NCBI GenBank assembly: GCA_949710005.1
Contig: OX453274.1
Location: 38,752,714-38,816,713 of the forward strand
Direction: 5' to 3'
Length of the DNA: 64,000 bases
DNA from: Ricordea florida
Lineage: Eukaryota; Cnidaria; Anthozoa; Corallimorpharia; Ricordeidae
Shown here: positions 29,138 to 37,403 of the stretch, one piece after another
Position numbering within the stretch: position 1 is the stretch's first letter
Layout of the letters: each line of letters starts with the position of its first letter
Notes under the pieces: model-generated
What the model saw: only the letters and a program-made list of their open reading frames with translations
The model's database searches: none
Told to the model about the DNA's origin: nothing
Translations under genes and position numbers: made by a program

Positions 29138-29362
29138 TTTTTGTTTGGTTAATTCATATTCATCTTTAAATTTGCATTGACGTAATCACATTCCTGAGCG
29201 ACGTTAGAAACGGGCCTTTTAAAAGTAAACATAAAATCTACTTTCAAACTTTAAAACCACTTTACATTTTTCTTGTTGCTATGTCGTAAAAGTATGCAAT
29301 CTATTGTTCTACACGTGAACACTAATTTACAAACAATGATAATCACGTGAAATACTCATGAA
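29138..29362. other. Extra spacer in element 2
   Basis: About 225 bp separate two genes that lie 34 bp apart in element 1. The extra about 190 bp is less AT-rich than its surroundings, has no long frame, and contains CACGTGA twice in similar contexts (CTACACGTGAACACT and ATCACGTGAAATACT). It looks like an insertion of foreign, perhaps host, DNA or an additional regulatory region. Confidence 0.5.
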
Positions 29363-30925
29363 CTACCGAAATAGATACCACGCTAAACCACCAGCTACAA
29401 CCATAAATGCTAATATATTATTTTCATGTTGCGTTGAGTCAATATCGGCTGATCTATTTTCCTGTTTCATCGAGTATGTTTTCGTTGAGGATTTTGGTTC
29501 CTGCTGGTTTTTGCTCTTCGTTTCAGTTCTATGAGGTAACTTTAACTTTGAAGATCCTAAGTTATGGCTTATTCCAACCTGTTTTGTTTCAGTGTTTAGG
29601 GAATTATTCACACCAAAATTCATATCGATACTCGCTTTCATAAGTTTGTTGTTAAAACCTGTCACGCTTTCAGTATTGATTATCATATTACTCGGCATCA
29701 ACCATACACCAGGAGCAATAGCTAAATCAAGTCGTAATTTCGCTTCTTGTACAGCTAATTGATACCTTTGGATAGAACTAGAAATGTCATTCTCGATCAC
29801 ACTACTTTCAAATAAGGCCAAGAATTCTTGTTGTGTCTCAATCGCTCCACCACCATTACCATAAATCGAGTTTCTAGTGTTGACTTGTGCCCCCAATATA
29901 CAATAAACAAAAGCTTCGGCGGATCGATTCAATCTACCAAGCCCGGCTTTAGTGAGTCCATGACCACTTGTAGGGATAAACCAGGTATATTTGAAATCAG
30001 CAAAGTCATCATTACGTATAAATGAAATGAGATTACCCTTTTCCTTTTTTCCCCCCTCATCAGCGAATTTGCCACCTTCACCAGGCCATTGATCTGCTTC
30101 AACATCATAATTCCTTATAATATGTACATTTTGGTATCCCCCTCCTTTTCCATGATATCCTGCGCCATAATCAAGGAATATATCGCCCAATCCTCCATTT
30201 CTTCCTCCTTTCCATCTAAAATCGGAATTATTGGCAATTCCAAATTCAGCGCACAATCGTTGATATGCAACTTTACTATATGGATTATTATTTATCACAA
30301 AAGGTTGCTCATCAGGTAAGGGAAGACTTAATTCATATAATATTCTCCTTATTGTGAAATACACATGAAACTTGATAAAGCTACTCACTACTTTAGGATA
30401 ATTTAGACTCTCGAAAGGGCTTATACCACAACCAGATGTTGCACACCAAACTGCAAAGTTAAGTTGTTGTGGCCAATAATTCATATCAGGGGCGTTCAAC
30501 CATTTTCTACTCTTCTTTCCAAATTTGAAAGTAACAACTTGTGATGTAAATATGTTTCTCATCTTTGCTGTGAATTTCTTTGTATTTGAAACGTATATAT
30601 CCAGCGAGGTTAGCATTTTTGTTATATCAGTTGAAAAGTCATCAAAATTAACAGCCGGTATTGGATAAGATAGATTAGTCAATGTTAAACTTTTTGGGAA
30701 TGAACTCAATTCATCAGAGGTAATCCCCAAATCTTTCCATAAAAGTCTTTTCATATTAGGTGATATGTCATCAGTCCATGTTTTTCCAGTAGGATCATCA
30801 TTTGACATTATTGTTGTGCCATCAACTTTCCACTTAATGTAACCTCCATATGGATCAGACACAAATATAAATTGACTGTGATCAGCCCTCGGATACATAT
30901 TTCTGAAATCATTGTATAATCCCAT
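29363..30925 (-). CDS. Large virion protein candidate with C-terminal anchor, element 2
   Basis: 520 residues, orthologue of 17548-19173. Shared blocks are GGYIKWKVDG, HWPQQLNFAVWCATSGCG-type (here YWPQQLNFAVWCATSGCG), FTIRRILYELSLPLP, SAEAFVYCILGAQVNTRNS and ESSVIENDISSS, plus the terminal hydrophobic segment (FMVVAGGLAWYLFR). It lacks the Pro/Gly/Ser-rich loop present near residue 270 of the element 1 protein. Role unknown; the high conservation and size argue for a structural virion protein. Confidence 0.8.
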   Translation of the reverse strand: MGLYNDFRNMYPRADHSQFIFVSDPYGGYIKWKVDGTTIMSNDDPTGKTWTDDISPNMKRLLWKDLGITSDELSSFPKSLTLTNLSYPIPAVNFDDFSTDITKMLTSLDIYVSNTKKFTAKMRNIFTSQVVTFKFGKKSRKWLNAPDMNYWPQQLNFAVWCATSGCGISPFESLNYPKVVSSFIKFHVYFTIRRILYELSLPLPDEQPFVINNNPYSKVAYQRLCAEFGIANNSDFRWKGGRNGGLGDIFLDYGAGYHGKGGGYQNVHIIRNYDVEADQWPGEGGKFADEGGKKEKGNLISFIRNDDFADFKYTWFIPTSGHGLTKAGLGRLNRSAEAFVYCILGAQVNTRNSIYGNGGGAIETQQEFLALFESSVIENDISSSIQRYQLAVQEAKLRLDLAIAPGVWLMPSNMIINTESVTGFNNKLMKASIDMNFGVNNSLNTETKQVGISHNLGSSKLKLPHRTETKSKNQQEPKSSTKTYSMKQENRSADIDSTQHENNILAFMVVAGGLAWYLFR

Positions 30926-31028
30926 CTTATTATTTACCTTGATAATAGGATGTTTTTAAATCAATACCGTTCTTTCCTAATACCCGCAAAACAATTACAC
31001 CCCACATCAGTTCTTTCATATGAAATTT

Positions 31029-31688
31029 TTAATGATCTGGCGTGGTTAATTCTTTTAATAGATCTGCGCGGACTTCTCTCCTTATCTGATTCATGTTTAA
31101 GTTTTTTTCTGTATCTTTCCTAAATTTTTGACGGATTTCTAGTTTTAGTTTTTGAAACTTTTCCGACTCTGCTAAAATTATAGAAAATTCTTGATCGGAT
31201 ATAACATTATCTTTCAAAGCTTTTGAAACCAAGTCGTTAATAGTGTTTAATTTTGATTTTGCAATTGCGGCAGTTTGTTCGTGTTTACTAACTTTATTCG
31301 AAAGTCTTTTTGAGGCCGCACCAAATCCAACAGAGACCCCACCACAAATTCCACCGACAACACCCAACGGAATACCAATAATTGCCCCAAAACCGGTAAG
31401 AGAAGTTCCAAGACCGCTTGCAGATAGAATAACAGAAAGCATTCCACTACAAACACTGATTTTTGTAAATATACCTCTTGCTCTATTGTATTTTTTCCTA
31501 ACATCCTCATAATGTTTAATTTCCTTCTCAAGATTTTGTAGAACTTCACATGATTTTTGTAGTCTGAAATTATTAGGAACACCATTCGTTGGTAATTGTG
31601 GATAAATCGAGCTTCCGCTTTGCGGGGAGGGCTCTGCCCGAATTCGCTCGGGACCGGCTACTCCGTAAATTTTATTGTACTCATCCAT
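31029..31688 (-). CDS. Gly-rich hydrophobic-hairpin protein, element 2
   Basis: 219 residues, orthologue of 16842-17441. The hydrophobic glycine-rich pair of helices and the SKHEQTAAIAKSKLNTINDL helix are unchanged. Unlike element 1, residues 9-28 (GVAGPERIRAEPSPQSGSSI) derive from a GC-rich hairpin insertion at about 31612-31666 that keeps the frame. TTTAAAGATATCATGTTGAT precedes the start, matching the element 1 promoter. Confidence 0.8.
   Translation of the reverse strand: MDEYNKIYGVAGPERIRAEPSPQSGSSIYPQLPTNGVPNNFRLQKSCEVLQNLEKEIKHYEDVRKKYNRARGIFTKISVCSGMLSVILSASGLGTSLTGFGAIIGIPLGVVGGICGGVSVGFGAASKRLSNKVSKHEQTAAIAKSKLNTINDLVSKALKDNVISDQEFSIILAESEKFQKLKLEIRQKFRKDTEKNLNMNQIRREVRADLLKELTTPDH
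31612..31666 (-). repeat. GC-rich hairpin cluster insertion a
   Basis: Absent from the orthologous site in element 1. It contains CCGC-ttt-GCGG, GGGC-tct-GCCC, CCCGA-attcgc-TCGGG and CGG-agtag-CCG hairpins. On the gene strand the insertion is flanked by ATTTA direct repeats. It encodes RAEPSPQSG within the Gly-rich protein. Confidence 0.7.
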
Positions 31689-31726
31689 ATTGTATTTTAC
31701 TGATCAACATGATATCTTTAAATTTG

Positions 31727-33232
31727 TTACTTTCTCTTTTTTATACTTTCAACAAAATATAGAACCACAGCCATTATCAACAACCAAGCGTTCTTACCTA
31801 AAAACCCAATAACCTCTCCCGCCGTTTTGAACAGAAAGCTTACAATCGCCCCAACTATCCCTGGTAATATTTCACCTAGTTTTTTACCTATAGCTTTCAA
31901 ACCATTACCAACACCTTTACCTAATTTTTTTATTCCATTAGAAAGATTAGAAACTATAGCACCAATAACGACGCCTACTGCACTTAAAACTGAAAATACT
32001 GTAAAACCATACTTTTTGAAGATGTGCTTCACACGCTCTCGTAATGGCAGATTTTTAAGCATTTCTTCATTTTTACTCTCAATATTAGCTATTTGTTCTT
32101 CATTTGAGATTATATTTCTTCTCATTAATTCTCTTGTTTTTTCAATCTCAGATTTTAATCGTTCATTACTAAGTTCTAAAATTGTTTTATTTGATTTATC
32201 CTTCTTATATTTGTCTATTTCTTCCTTGTATAATTTTGTTTCACTCAAAAGTTTTTCAGCTTGTATTTTTAATTCTATATTCTGTTTAACAGTTACATCA
32301 AAAAGATTTTTATTTTCAACATATTCTATCTGCCGCCTCTCAATGAATTGACGTAGTTCTTTTTCTCTTTCTTTATATATATCAATTTCAACTTTATTTG
32401 AATCTAAAACTGAAATCAAACTAGTTAATCTTTTTTCTAATTCCTTATATTTTTCATTAGATTCTTTTAATTTATCTGAAAATTCTAAATTTCTGTTTAT
32501 TTGTGTTATTACATCTATACCAAGCGATTTTTTTATTCCTTTTGGAAGTGAATCTAAATTATCTGAATAACCACCATTGCTTTGAATAATTAAATGGGGT
32601 TTATTATCCGACCTAGAAGTTAATTGCCCCCATATGCTCCCATCATCTTTTAATATTGGATTAAATGTACTATCATTTGGATTGTAATCTGGAAAATAAT
32701 TTTTAAGTTTTTCCCCCACAGTCCTCATCATTTCATATTTCTCATCTCTTTTTCTTAAAGAATCACTAATGTTCCTAGCTTCAGTCGGGTTTTTCCATCC
32801 AGCCCGCTTCCTTTCTTCATCTTTATATTCATCATAACCAGCATAATCTTTTTCAAAGGTTTTAGATTTGGGTATGGCGCCCCCATACTCATAATCCCAC
32901 CCATATCTGGTTGTAGATGTTAATCGAACTGGTATTTTTGATGGTTTTCTACCGAGTAGTGAACTTTTTTCAAAATCATCAGGATTATCTTCTTCCCCCA
33001 ATCCAATGGGATCATCTTCTGGTACTTCTGGTAATTGTATATATCCTGATTTTGTTTTAGGAATATTTTTTCTGCGGGCTGGGATGAGTCTGCCCCTTTT
33101 ATCATAAGGGTTAATTGACGTAGTGGTTGATGATATTGGATTCATTTCCATATTTTCTCTATCATCATCATCGTCTAGATCAGTTGGTTCAAAGTCTGGT
33201 ATTTCTTTTGTCATGTCTCCTCCTTCTGCCAT
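31727..33232 (-). CDS. Coiled-coil protein with hydrophobic C-terminus, element 2
   Basis: 501 residues, orthologue of 15598-16812 (404 residues). The extra length is an acidic, Pro/Arg-containing, disordered N-terminus (about residues 1-130). The coiled coil (about 265-390), the NLPLRERVKHIFKKYGFTVF junction and the hydrophobic C-terminal 90 residues are conserved. TCTAAAG and a TTTCTTACTGATGAGTAAAA run precede the start, as in element 1. A fast-evolving N-terminus on a fixed membrane-associated base suggests a surface-exposed fibre-like protein, or one that contacts the host (inference). Confidence 0.8.
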   Translation of the reverse strand: MAEGGDMTKEIPDFEPTDLDDDDDRENMEMNPISSTTTSINPYDKRGRLIPARRKNIPKTKSGYIQLPEVPEDDPIGLGEEDNPDDFEKSSLLGRKPSKIPVRLTSTTRYGWDYEYGGAIPKSKTFEKDYAGYDEYKDEERKRAGWKNPTEARNISDSLRKRDEKYEMMRTVGEKLKNYFPDYNPNDSTFNPILKDDGSIWGQLTSRSDNKPHLIIQSNGGYSDNLDSLPKGIKKSLGIDVITQINRNLEFSDKLKESNEKYKELEKRLTSLISVLDSNKVEIDIYKEREKELRQFIERRQIEYVENKNLFDVTVKQNIELKIQAEKLLSETKLYKEEIDKYKKDKSNKTILELSNERLKSEIEKTRELMRRNIISNEEQIANIESKNEEMLKNLPLRERVKHIFKKYGFTVFSVLSAVGVVIGAIVSNLSNGIKKLGKGVGNGLKAIGKKLGEILPGIVGAIVSFLFKTAGEVIGFLGKNAWLLIMAVVLYFVESIKKRK

Positions 33233-33333
33233 AATTTTTTACTCATCAGTAAGAAATCTTTAGACCTAAAAGTTATTTTTGTAAATTATAAAAATAATTA
33301 TGATTTAAATATATAAAATAAAAATAAAAAACA

Positions 33334-33591
33334 ATGAAATTTATAAATATTTATGATAATATTTACAATTATACACTAAGAAAATTTAATACAGAAGGAA
33401 TAATTACAATTGATGACATGTTATTGTTAAGAAATATAGCAGTTAAATTAAAAGATAGAGAAAAACTAAAAGAGTTATATGAATTATTTAAAAAGCTTTA
33501 TATTTCCACAGGTAGTAATATAAAAATAGTAAAAATTTTAAATTTATTGCATGTTGATATTAATATAAAAACTTGGGGTAAACATGTATAA
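33334..33591 (+). CDS. 85-residue protein, element 2 only
   Basis: A small, Lys/Ile/Leu-rich, predicted helical protein (LKDREKLKELYELFKKLYIS near the middle) with no recognised domain or membrane segment. It occupies the locus and orientation that in element 1 holds the unrelated 264-residue gene: convergent with the small membrane-protein gene and divergent from the coiled-coil gene. The ATG follows a TTTAAAT box and an A-rich leader. Coding use is supported by position and by an upstream promoter-like motif, not by homology. Confidence 0.6.
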   Translation: MKFINIYDNIYNYTLRKFNTEGIITIDDMLLLRNIAVKLKDREKLKELYELFKKLYISTGSNIKIVKILNLLHVDINIKTWGKHV

Positions 33592-33610
33592 AATATATAA
33601 ATAATCATTT

Positions 33611-33640
33611 AATTATAAAACAATTAATGTTTTTATAATT
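33611..33640. terminator. Convergent-gene hairpin, element 2 (AT type)
   Basis: AATTATAAAA pairs with TTTTATAATT around a 10-base loop, between the convergent stops at 33591 and 33641. It sits at the same junction as 14659-14690 in element 1 but has a different sequence. Confidence 0.55.
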
Positions 33641-34033
33641 TTAAAAGAATTTACTTGCTGCATAACCTAATGCCAACATTCCTCCGCCCACATATGCCAT
33701 TTCACCCGCCTTTTGATTGTCACTTGGTCTATAATAATCCGCAAATTTTGGTTCGTGCATTTGTGCATACAATTCTAAAGCTTCATCTGTTTTTGAAAGA
33801 TTTTTTGAGGCTTGGTATTTATCATCTTTTTGTTTTAATTTCCAATCAATTAGTTTCTGTCTTTTTTCTTGATATTCTGCATAATCTTTTTGATATTTTT
33901 CTAATGCCTTATCATGTCTTATTCGTTCTGTATCCGTTTTATCTCCTGAGAGATATTTTGCAAGATATGATCCGCCAACAAAGGCAGTTGCATTTAATAC
34001 AGCTCCACCTAACATCATTGCTATTGTTGCCAT
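33641..34033 (-). CDS. Small membrane/coiled-coil protein, element 2
   Basis: 130 residues, orthologue of 14254-14649: hydrophobic N-terminus (ATIAMMLGGAVLNATAFVGG), coiled coil (RHDKALEKYQKDYAEYQEK) and hydrophobic C-terminus. It starts 2 bp after the 72-residue gene and probably shares its transcript. Membrane association is clear from composition; the role is unknown. Confidence 0.8.
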   Translation of the reverse strand: MATIAMMLGGAVLNATAFVGGSYLAKYLSGDKTDTERIRHDKALEKYQKDYAEYQEKRQKLIDWKLKQKDDKYQASKNLSKTDEALELYAQMHEPKFADYYRPSDNQKAGEMAYVGGGMLALGYAASKFF

Positions 34034-34035
34034 AA

Positions 34036-34254
34036 TTATTTTGGTAAAATATTTTGATCCTCTAAATATGTTTTTAGGTACATACTACCTGACAATACAG
34101 CTACCCATTTAGCATAATTTGTAATACTTGAGGATGGGTCATTCATAAATGATTCTCTCATAGCCTTTTTAGCTATATAACCAACAGCAGCCGCTAAACC
34201 GATAAGTACTGCCGAATCAGTAACAGTTTTCACAAGTTTATTTTCGGATGACAT
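34036..34254 (-). CDS. Small membrane protein, element 2
   Basis: 72 residues, same length as 14029-14247 and nearly the same sequence (NDPSSSITNYAKWVAVLSGS unchanged), making it one of the most conserved products of the two elements. Preceded by TTTAAAGGTTTCTTGCTGAT, then GTAGTAAAAAAAA. Confidence 0.8.
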   Translation of the reverse strand: MSSENKLVKTVTDSAVLIGLAAAVGYIAKKAMRESFMNDPSSSITNYAKWVAVLSGSMYLKTYLEDQNILPK

Positions 34255-34299
34255 AATTTTTTTTTACTACATCAGCAAGAAACCTTTAAACTACTTTCC

Positions 34300-34782
34300 T
34301 CATATCATTCCAATTTTTGGTCGATCTAGAGGTTGCAATGCTGTAGGACAAGCAGGTATTCTATTTTTATTATCCTCCTTTTCAGCTTTACCGGTCTTTA
34401 GACTTTGTTGGTATCCGCTTTGCGGGGAGGGCTCCGCCCGATATCTCATAAACATATCAAATGCTGTAAACCCTATTCCAATAATGGATAATACGGTTGT
34501 AAAAGATAATTCTGGAAGCCACGCCTTATTAGACTCACTTTCTCTATTTTCATTTTCTTCTTCCTGTTCCTTTTCACGTTTCATCTGCTCCGCGGCCCGT
34601 AGGGTCTCCCTAGCCAATGCTTCTTTCGCTTTTTTGTTATATTCTGCTAATTTCTTACCAGCAGCAACCTTTTTAGGATCTTTTACCCTCTTTTTAGGTT
34701 CTTTATCTTTAACAACAGGATCCGCCGTAATTTGCTCGACAACTTCTGTTCCTCCTTCACTTATTTCAGTTTGGTCAGACAT
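34300..34782 (-). CDS. Single-pass membrane protein, lysine-rich, element 2
   Basis: 160 residues, orthologue of 13531-13968. The charged region (KKRVKDPKKVAAGKKLAEYN) and the hydrophobic helix (LSFTTVLSIIGIGFTAFDMF) match. Two GC-rich insertions lengthen it: one in the charged region (about 34587-34612, adding TLRAAEQ-like residues) and one directly after the helix (34414-34441, encoding RAEPSPQSG), with a further unconserved segment. Both keep the frame and the conserved C-terminal DRPKIGM end. Confidence 0.8.
   Translation of the reverse strand: MSDQTEISEGGTEVVEQITADPVVKDKEPKKRVKDPKKVAAGKKLAEYNKKAKEALARETLRAAEQMKREKEQEEENENRESESNKAWLPELSFTTVLSIIGIGFTAFDMFMRYRAEPSPQSGYQQSLKTGKAEKEDNKNRIPACPTALQPLDRPKIGMI
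34414..34441 (-). repeat. GC-rich double-hairpin insertion b
   Basis: CCGC-ttt-GCGG and GGGC-tcc-GCCC side by side, nearly the same 27-bp unit as in insertion a, here in another gene. Not present in element 1. Confidence 0.7.
34587..34612 (-). repeat. GC-rich hairpin insertion c
   Basis: Contains TAGGG-tct-CCCTA and a CCGCGG palindrome; about 22 bp more than the element 1 sequence at this site. Confidence 0.5.
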
Positions 34783-34827
34783 TATTATTTTATTTCACAA
34801 AGTAAAGAATCTTTAAATCAGTTGTGC

Positions 34828-35388
34828 TCAGTAAACAGTATCATACCCGCTTTCATCTTGCTTACTAGTCTGCTCAGTTGTATTTGAAATCTCTTGATTT
34901 TTATGCTCAGTTGTGCTTGTAAATTGTTGATTTTTGTTGAATTTAATGTGTTTAGCAACCTGGAATAGCCCGCTAGCAAGTGCTGCCAATCTTCCTGCTT
35001 TCAATGCTAAGAGACCTACAATGTTTGTTAGTTCACGATTAACTAAATCATCATTCTTCAAATCATCACAAAGAGCTTCTATATCATCCACAGGAACCAT
35101 GTAAGAAATAACTTTAGAAACTAATTGAAGAGATGAATCTACTAACCCGCCATTAATTTTCTTACCCAATACTGCTTGGTATCGATTATAATATTTATCG
35201 ACATCTTTCACTGATAATTTTTTTATATCACCCAAACTCATATCAACTCCCAAATATTCCTTTGTTGTTCCAAGAGCCGCGAGAATGGCTAGTGATTCTT
35301 GTTTGATTTCAAGTTCATTATCATTATCTTTTACCTCTGTCTTTTCTCCAATCTTTTCTTCTTCAATATAATCTTCTACGCTTGCCAT
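34828..35388 (-). CDS. Conserved helical protein following ATPase, element 2
   Basis: 186 residues, orthologue of 12960-13493. The core (EYLGVDMSLGDIKKL, VDKYYNRYQ, NDDLVNRELTNIVGLLALK) is strongly conserved, the Ser/Thr/Gln-rich tail is variable, and the protein again ends DTVY. The conserved last residues after a variable tail suggest a functional C-terminal motif. Virion role inferred. Confidence 0.8.
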   Translation of the reverse strand: MASVEDYIEEEKIGEKTEVKDNDNELEIKQESLAILAALGTTKEYLGVDMSLGDIKKLSVKDVDKYYNRYQAVLGKKINGGLVDSSLQLVSKVISYMVPVDDIEALCDDLKNDDLVNRELTNIVGLLALKAGRLAALASGLFQVAKHIKFNKNQQFTSTTEHKNQEISNTTEQTSKQDESGYDTVY

Positions 35389-35420
35389 CTTTTGTGATAA
35401 TACATGGGTTATTTTTAAAT

Positions 35421-35444
35421 CGGCTTTGCCGGCCAGCTACGCTG
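35421..35444 (-). repeat. GC-rich double-hairpin insertion d
   Basis: CGGC-ttt-GCCG (35421-35431) and CAGC-tac-GCTG (35434-35444). On the gene strand the insertion is bounded by GATTT on both sides, while element 1 has a single GATTT there. It changes the last codons of the ATPase and supplies its stop codon, yet leaves the downstream TTTAAAAATAACC promoter block intact. Confidence 0.75.
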
Positions 35445-36084
35445 AAATCACTTCAGGGATCTCCAAATAACAATTAAATGGGTGACGTAAAGATAAGCAA
35501 AGTCTAGAGTATTTTTCAGTTTTCAAGAGTTGTACAAACTTTTTACTAGTTTCAGGGTCTAAATCACCCCCATAATCTTCAAAAAACATCTTCATACCTT
35601 TCTGCGAGGGATTATGAAATGAAACAACGCAAGCTACATTTTCACGGAATGGTTTTGCTATCGATGTTAATTGCTGAGTTAGAACCCAAACTGATAATCC
35701 ATGATGCCTTCCAGAAAATGCTAAATCTATAAACTTGTTTGATCGTTTCTTCAGATCATTCGAAACAGCACAATCGTCTAAAATTATTAGTGTATTTTTT
35801 CCAGAGAATAAAGTTTGACAATCAGTTAACAATTCATTAATCTCATCTATATTACTAGCATCTGGTGATAATACATAGAAATTTTTATCTCCTCGAGCAA
35901 AATTATGATAGGTTTTATTTTTAGAATAAGTTGGGCATATTAAAACAATGTATTCAAAAACTTTTCGGAATGGGCCTCGGAGTTGATCTATAATGTACTT
36001 TGTCTTTCCACAATTTGTTGGTCCAGTTATAATACAGTTAAAAGGAATTTTATCTCGCAATTCTTCCATGATTTTTTGTATCAT
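35437..36084 (-). CDS. A32/FtsK-HerA type DNA-packaging ATPase, element 2
   Basis: 215 residues, orthologue of 12308-12934, with Walker A GPTNCGKT and Walker B LIILDD preserved and the segment FSGRHHGLSVWVLTQQLTSI almost unchanged. The first in-frame ATG at 36084 gives six extra N-terminal residues (MIQKIM) compared with element 1; the second ATG (36066) corresponds to the element 1 start and is the more likely one. The two C-terminal residues after EVI and the stop come from hairpin insertion d. Confidence 0.92.
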   Translation of the reverse strand: MIQKIMEELRDKIPFNCIITGPTNCGKTKYIIDQLRGPFRKVFEYIVLICPTYSKNKTYHNFARGDKNFYVLSPDASNIDEINELLTDCQTLFSGKNTLIILDDCAVSNDLKKRSNKFIDLAFSGRHHGLSVWVLTQQLTSIAKPFRENVACVVSFHNPSQKGMKMFFEDYGGDLDPETSKKFVQLLKTEKYSRLCLSLRHPFNCYLEIPEVISA

Positions 36085-36119
36085 AACATAAGGTTTTAAG
36101 TTAGGTGTGCGCTCTTCGG

Positions 36120-37370
36120 TTAGTACATAATGGAGCGCAAACCTGAATTCATAACCTCCATTAATGCATCAGCTACAACAAACATATAACAAGTAATAAC
36201 ACCAGACCCACCAACTTTTCTTCTCATTTCTATTTTTATACCATCTTGTGCGTTGTTTAAGGCTAGACCACCCCCATGTATACCATTATCTGGATGAGTT
36301 CTCAAATCTATCCACAGGGCAAACTTGTTATTATAAAAATCCTTTTCCTTTACTGACCAACGTCCGTAACTAGAGGGAGGAATGAAGCGTTTCTTTATTG
36401 ACTCCCAGAAGTCTGAAGGTACCATACCCTTAGAGTAAAAACGGTTTGGAACTCCATTAACATCAATATTAATTGAGGTGAAACCTGGATTTAAAAACCT
36501 CTCAGAATTTTTTTCCCCTCCCGCGTATGGTAATATAAACAAACATAATATCCCTGTAATTGACCTTCTGGGGAGATTAATATGTTGATTTATAACGCCG
36601 TCATTAGGCCTGGATATGGTGAAAGTTTTATGTAGAGTGACATTCTCGTACAAGAATCCTTTACCAACCTGATAAGCTGCCTGTGCCTCACGAGCTAAGT
36701 ATTCGCTTGATATACAAGAATATTCTAACTCAAGGTTTGTTATTTTGTAAGTTGGAATCTTTGTCGCGTCAGAATAAACAACAATATCGTTAACTGGAGC
36801 TAGTGTAATCTCAAAGATTAGTTGATGATCTAATGCCTTTGGATAGAAAACCCCATGATCTTTGAGTATAGGATGATTTAGCGGGATATGGTACTTGGTG
36901 TTATGTACTGCTGCAAGGGCCGCTTCATTTGCATCTGTGTCTACTTTATCACCTGCATTTGTCCGGAGCTTCCTCATGTTTCTAGAAGAAATACCCTGTT
37001 TTAATCTATCCTCACGTTCTTCATCTGTTAAGAATAAGTCGTGGTATGTTTGAAAAAGATCGTATCTTTGAGTATCCTGTAGTGTTTCACCCCCAAAAAG
37101 AACCCTGAGTCTGGTTACAAGATTACTACTTACATTATTCACAAGGGTGTTATCTTCATGACCATCAACAGTCAAGTTAAATAGTAGAGATACACTTCCT
37201 GGCACAATCACTAAATTTTCAGAAAGTTTAGGAATGTTTATATATAGCGTTTCTCCCGGATTAGCTGATGATGGGTTTAGTGTAATTCTATTCAATGTTG
37301 ATTCCTCTTTCAAACCTAGAGGATCTCTTGGAATCCTGTTTGGGTTAATTTTTTCAGATATGGTTGTCAT
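36120..37370 (-). CDS. Major capsid protein candidate (hexon-like), element 2
   Basis: 416 residues, orthologue of 11044-12282. By eye roughly four in five residues agree over the first 130, including LYINIPKLSENLVIVPGS and LFGGETLQDTQRYDLFQTY; the middle (around 150-180) and the region around 320 are more variable, as expected for exposed loops of a double jelly-roll. Followed by the ATPase; the spacer between them carries about 20 bp not found in element 1. Confidence 0.82.
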   Translation of the reverse strand: MTTISEKINPNRIPRDPLGLKEESTLNRITLNPSSANPGETLYINIPKLSENLVIVPGSVSLLFNLTVDGHEDNTLVNNVSSNLVTRLRVLFGGETLQDTQRYDLFQTYHDLFLTDEEREDRLKQGISSRNMRKLRTNAGDKVDTDANEAALAAVHNTKYHIPLNHPILKDHGVFYPKALDHQLIFEITLAPVNDIVVYSDATKIPTYKITNLELEYSCISSEYLAREAQAAYQVGKGFLYENVTLHKTFTISRPNDGVINQHINLPRRSITGILCLFILPYAGGEKNSERFLNPGFTSINIDVNGVPNRFYSKGMVPSDFWESIKKRFIPPSSYGRWSVKEKDFYNNKFALWIDLRTHPDNGIHGGGLALNNAQDGIKIEMRRKVGGSGVITCYMFVVADALMEVMNSGLRSIMY

Positions 37371-37403
37371 ATTTATTTATAAGATACTTTGGTTAATCTT
37401 TAA

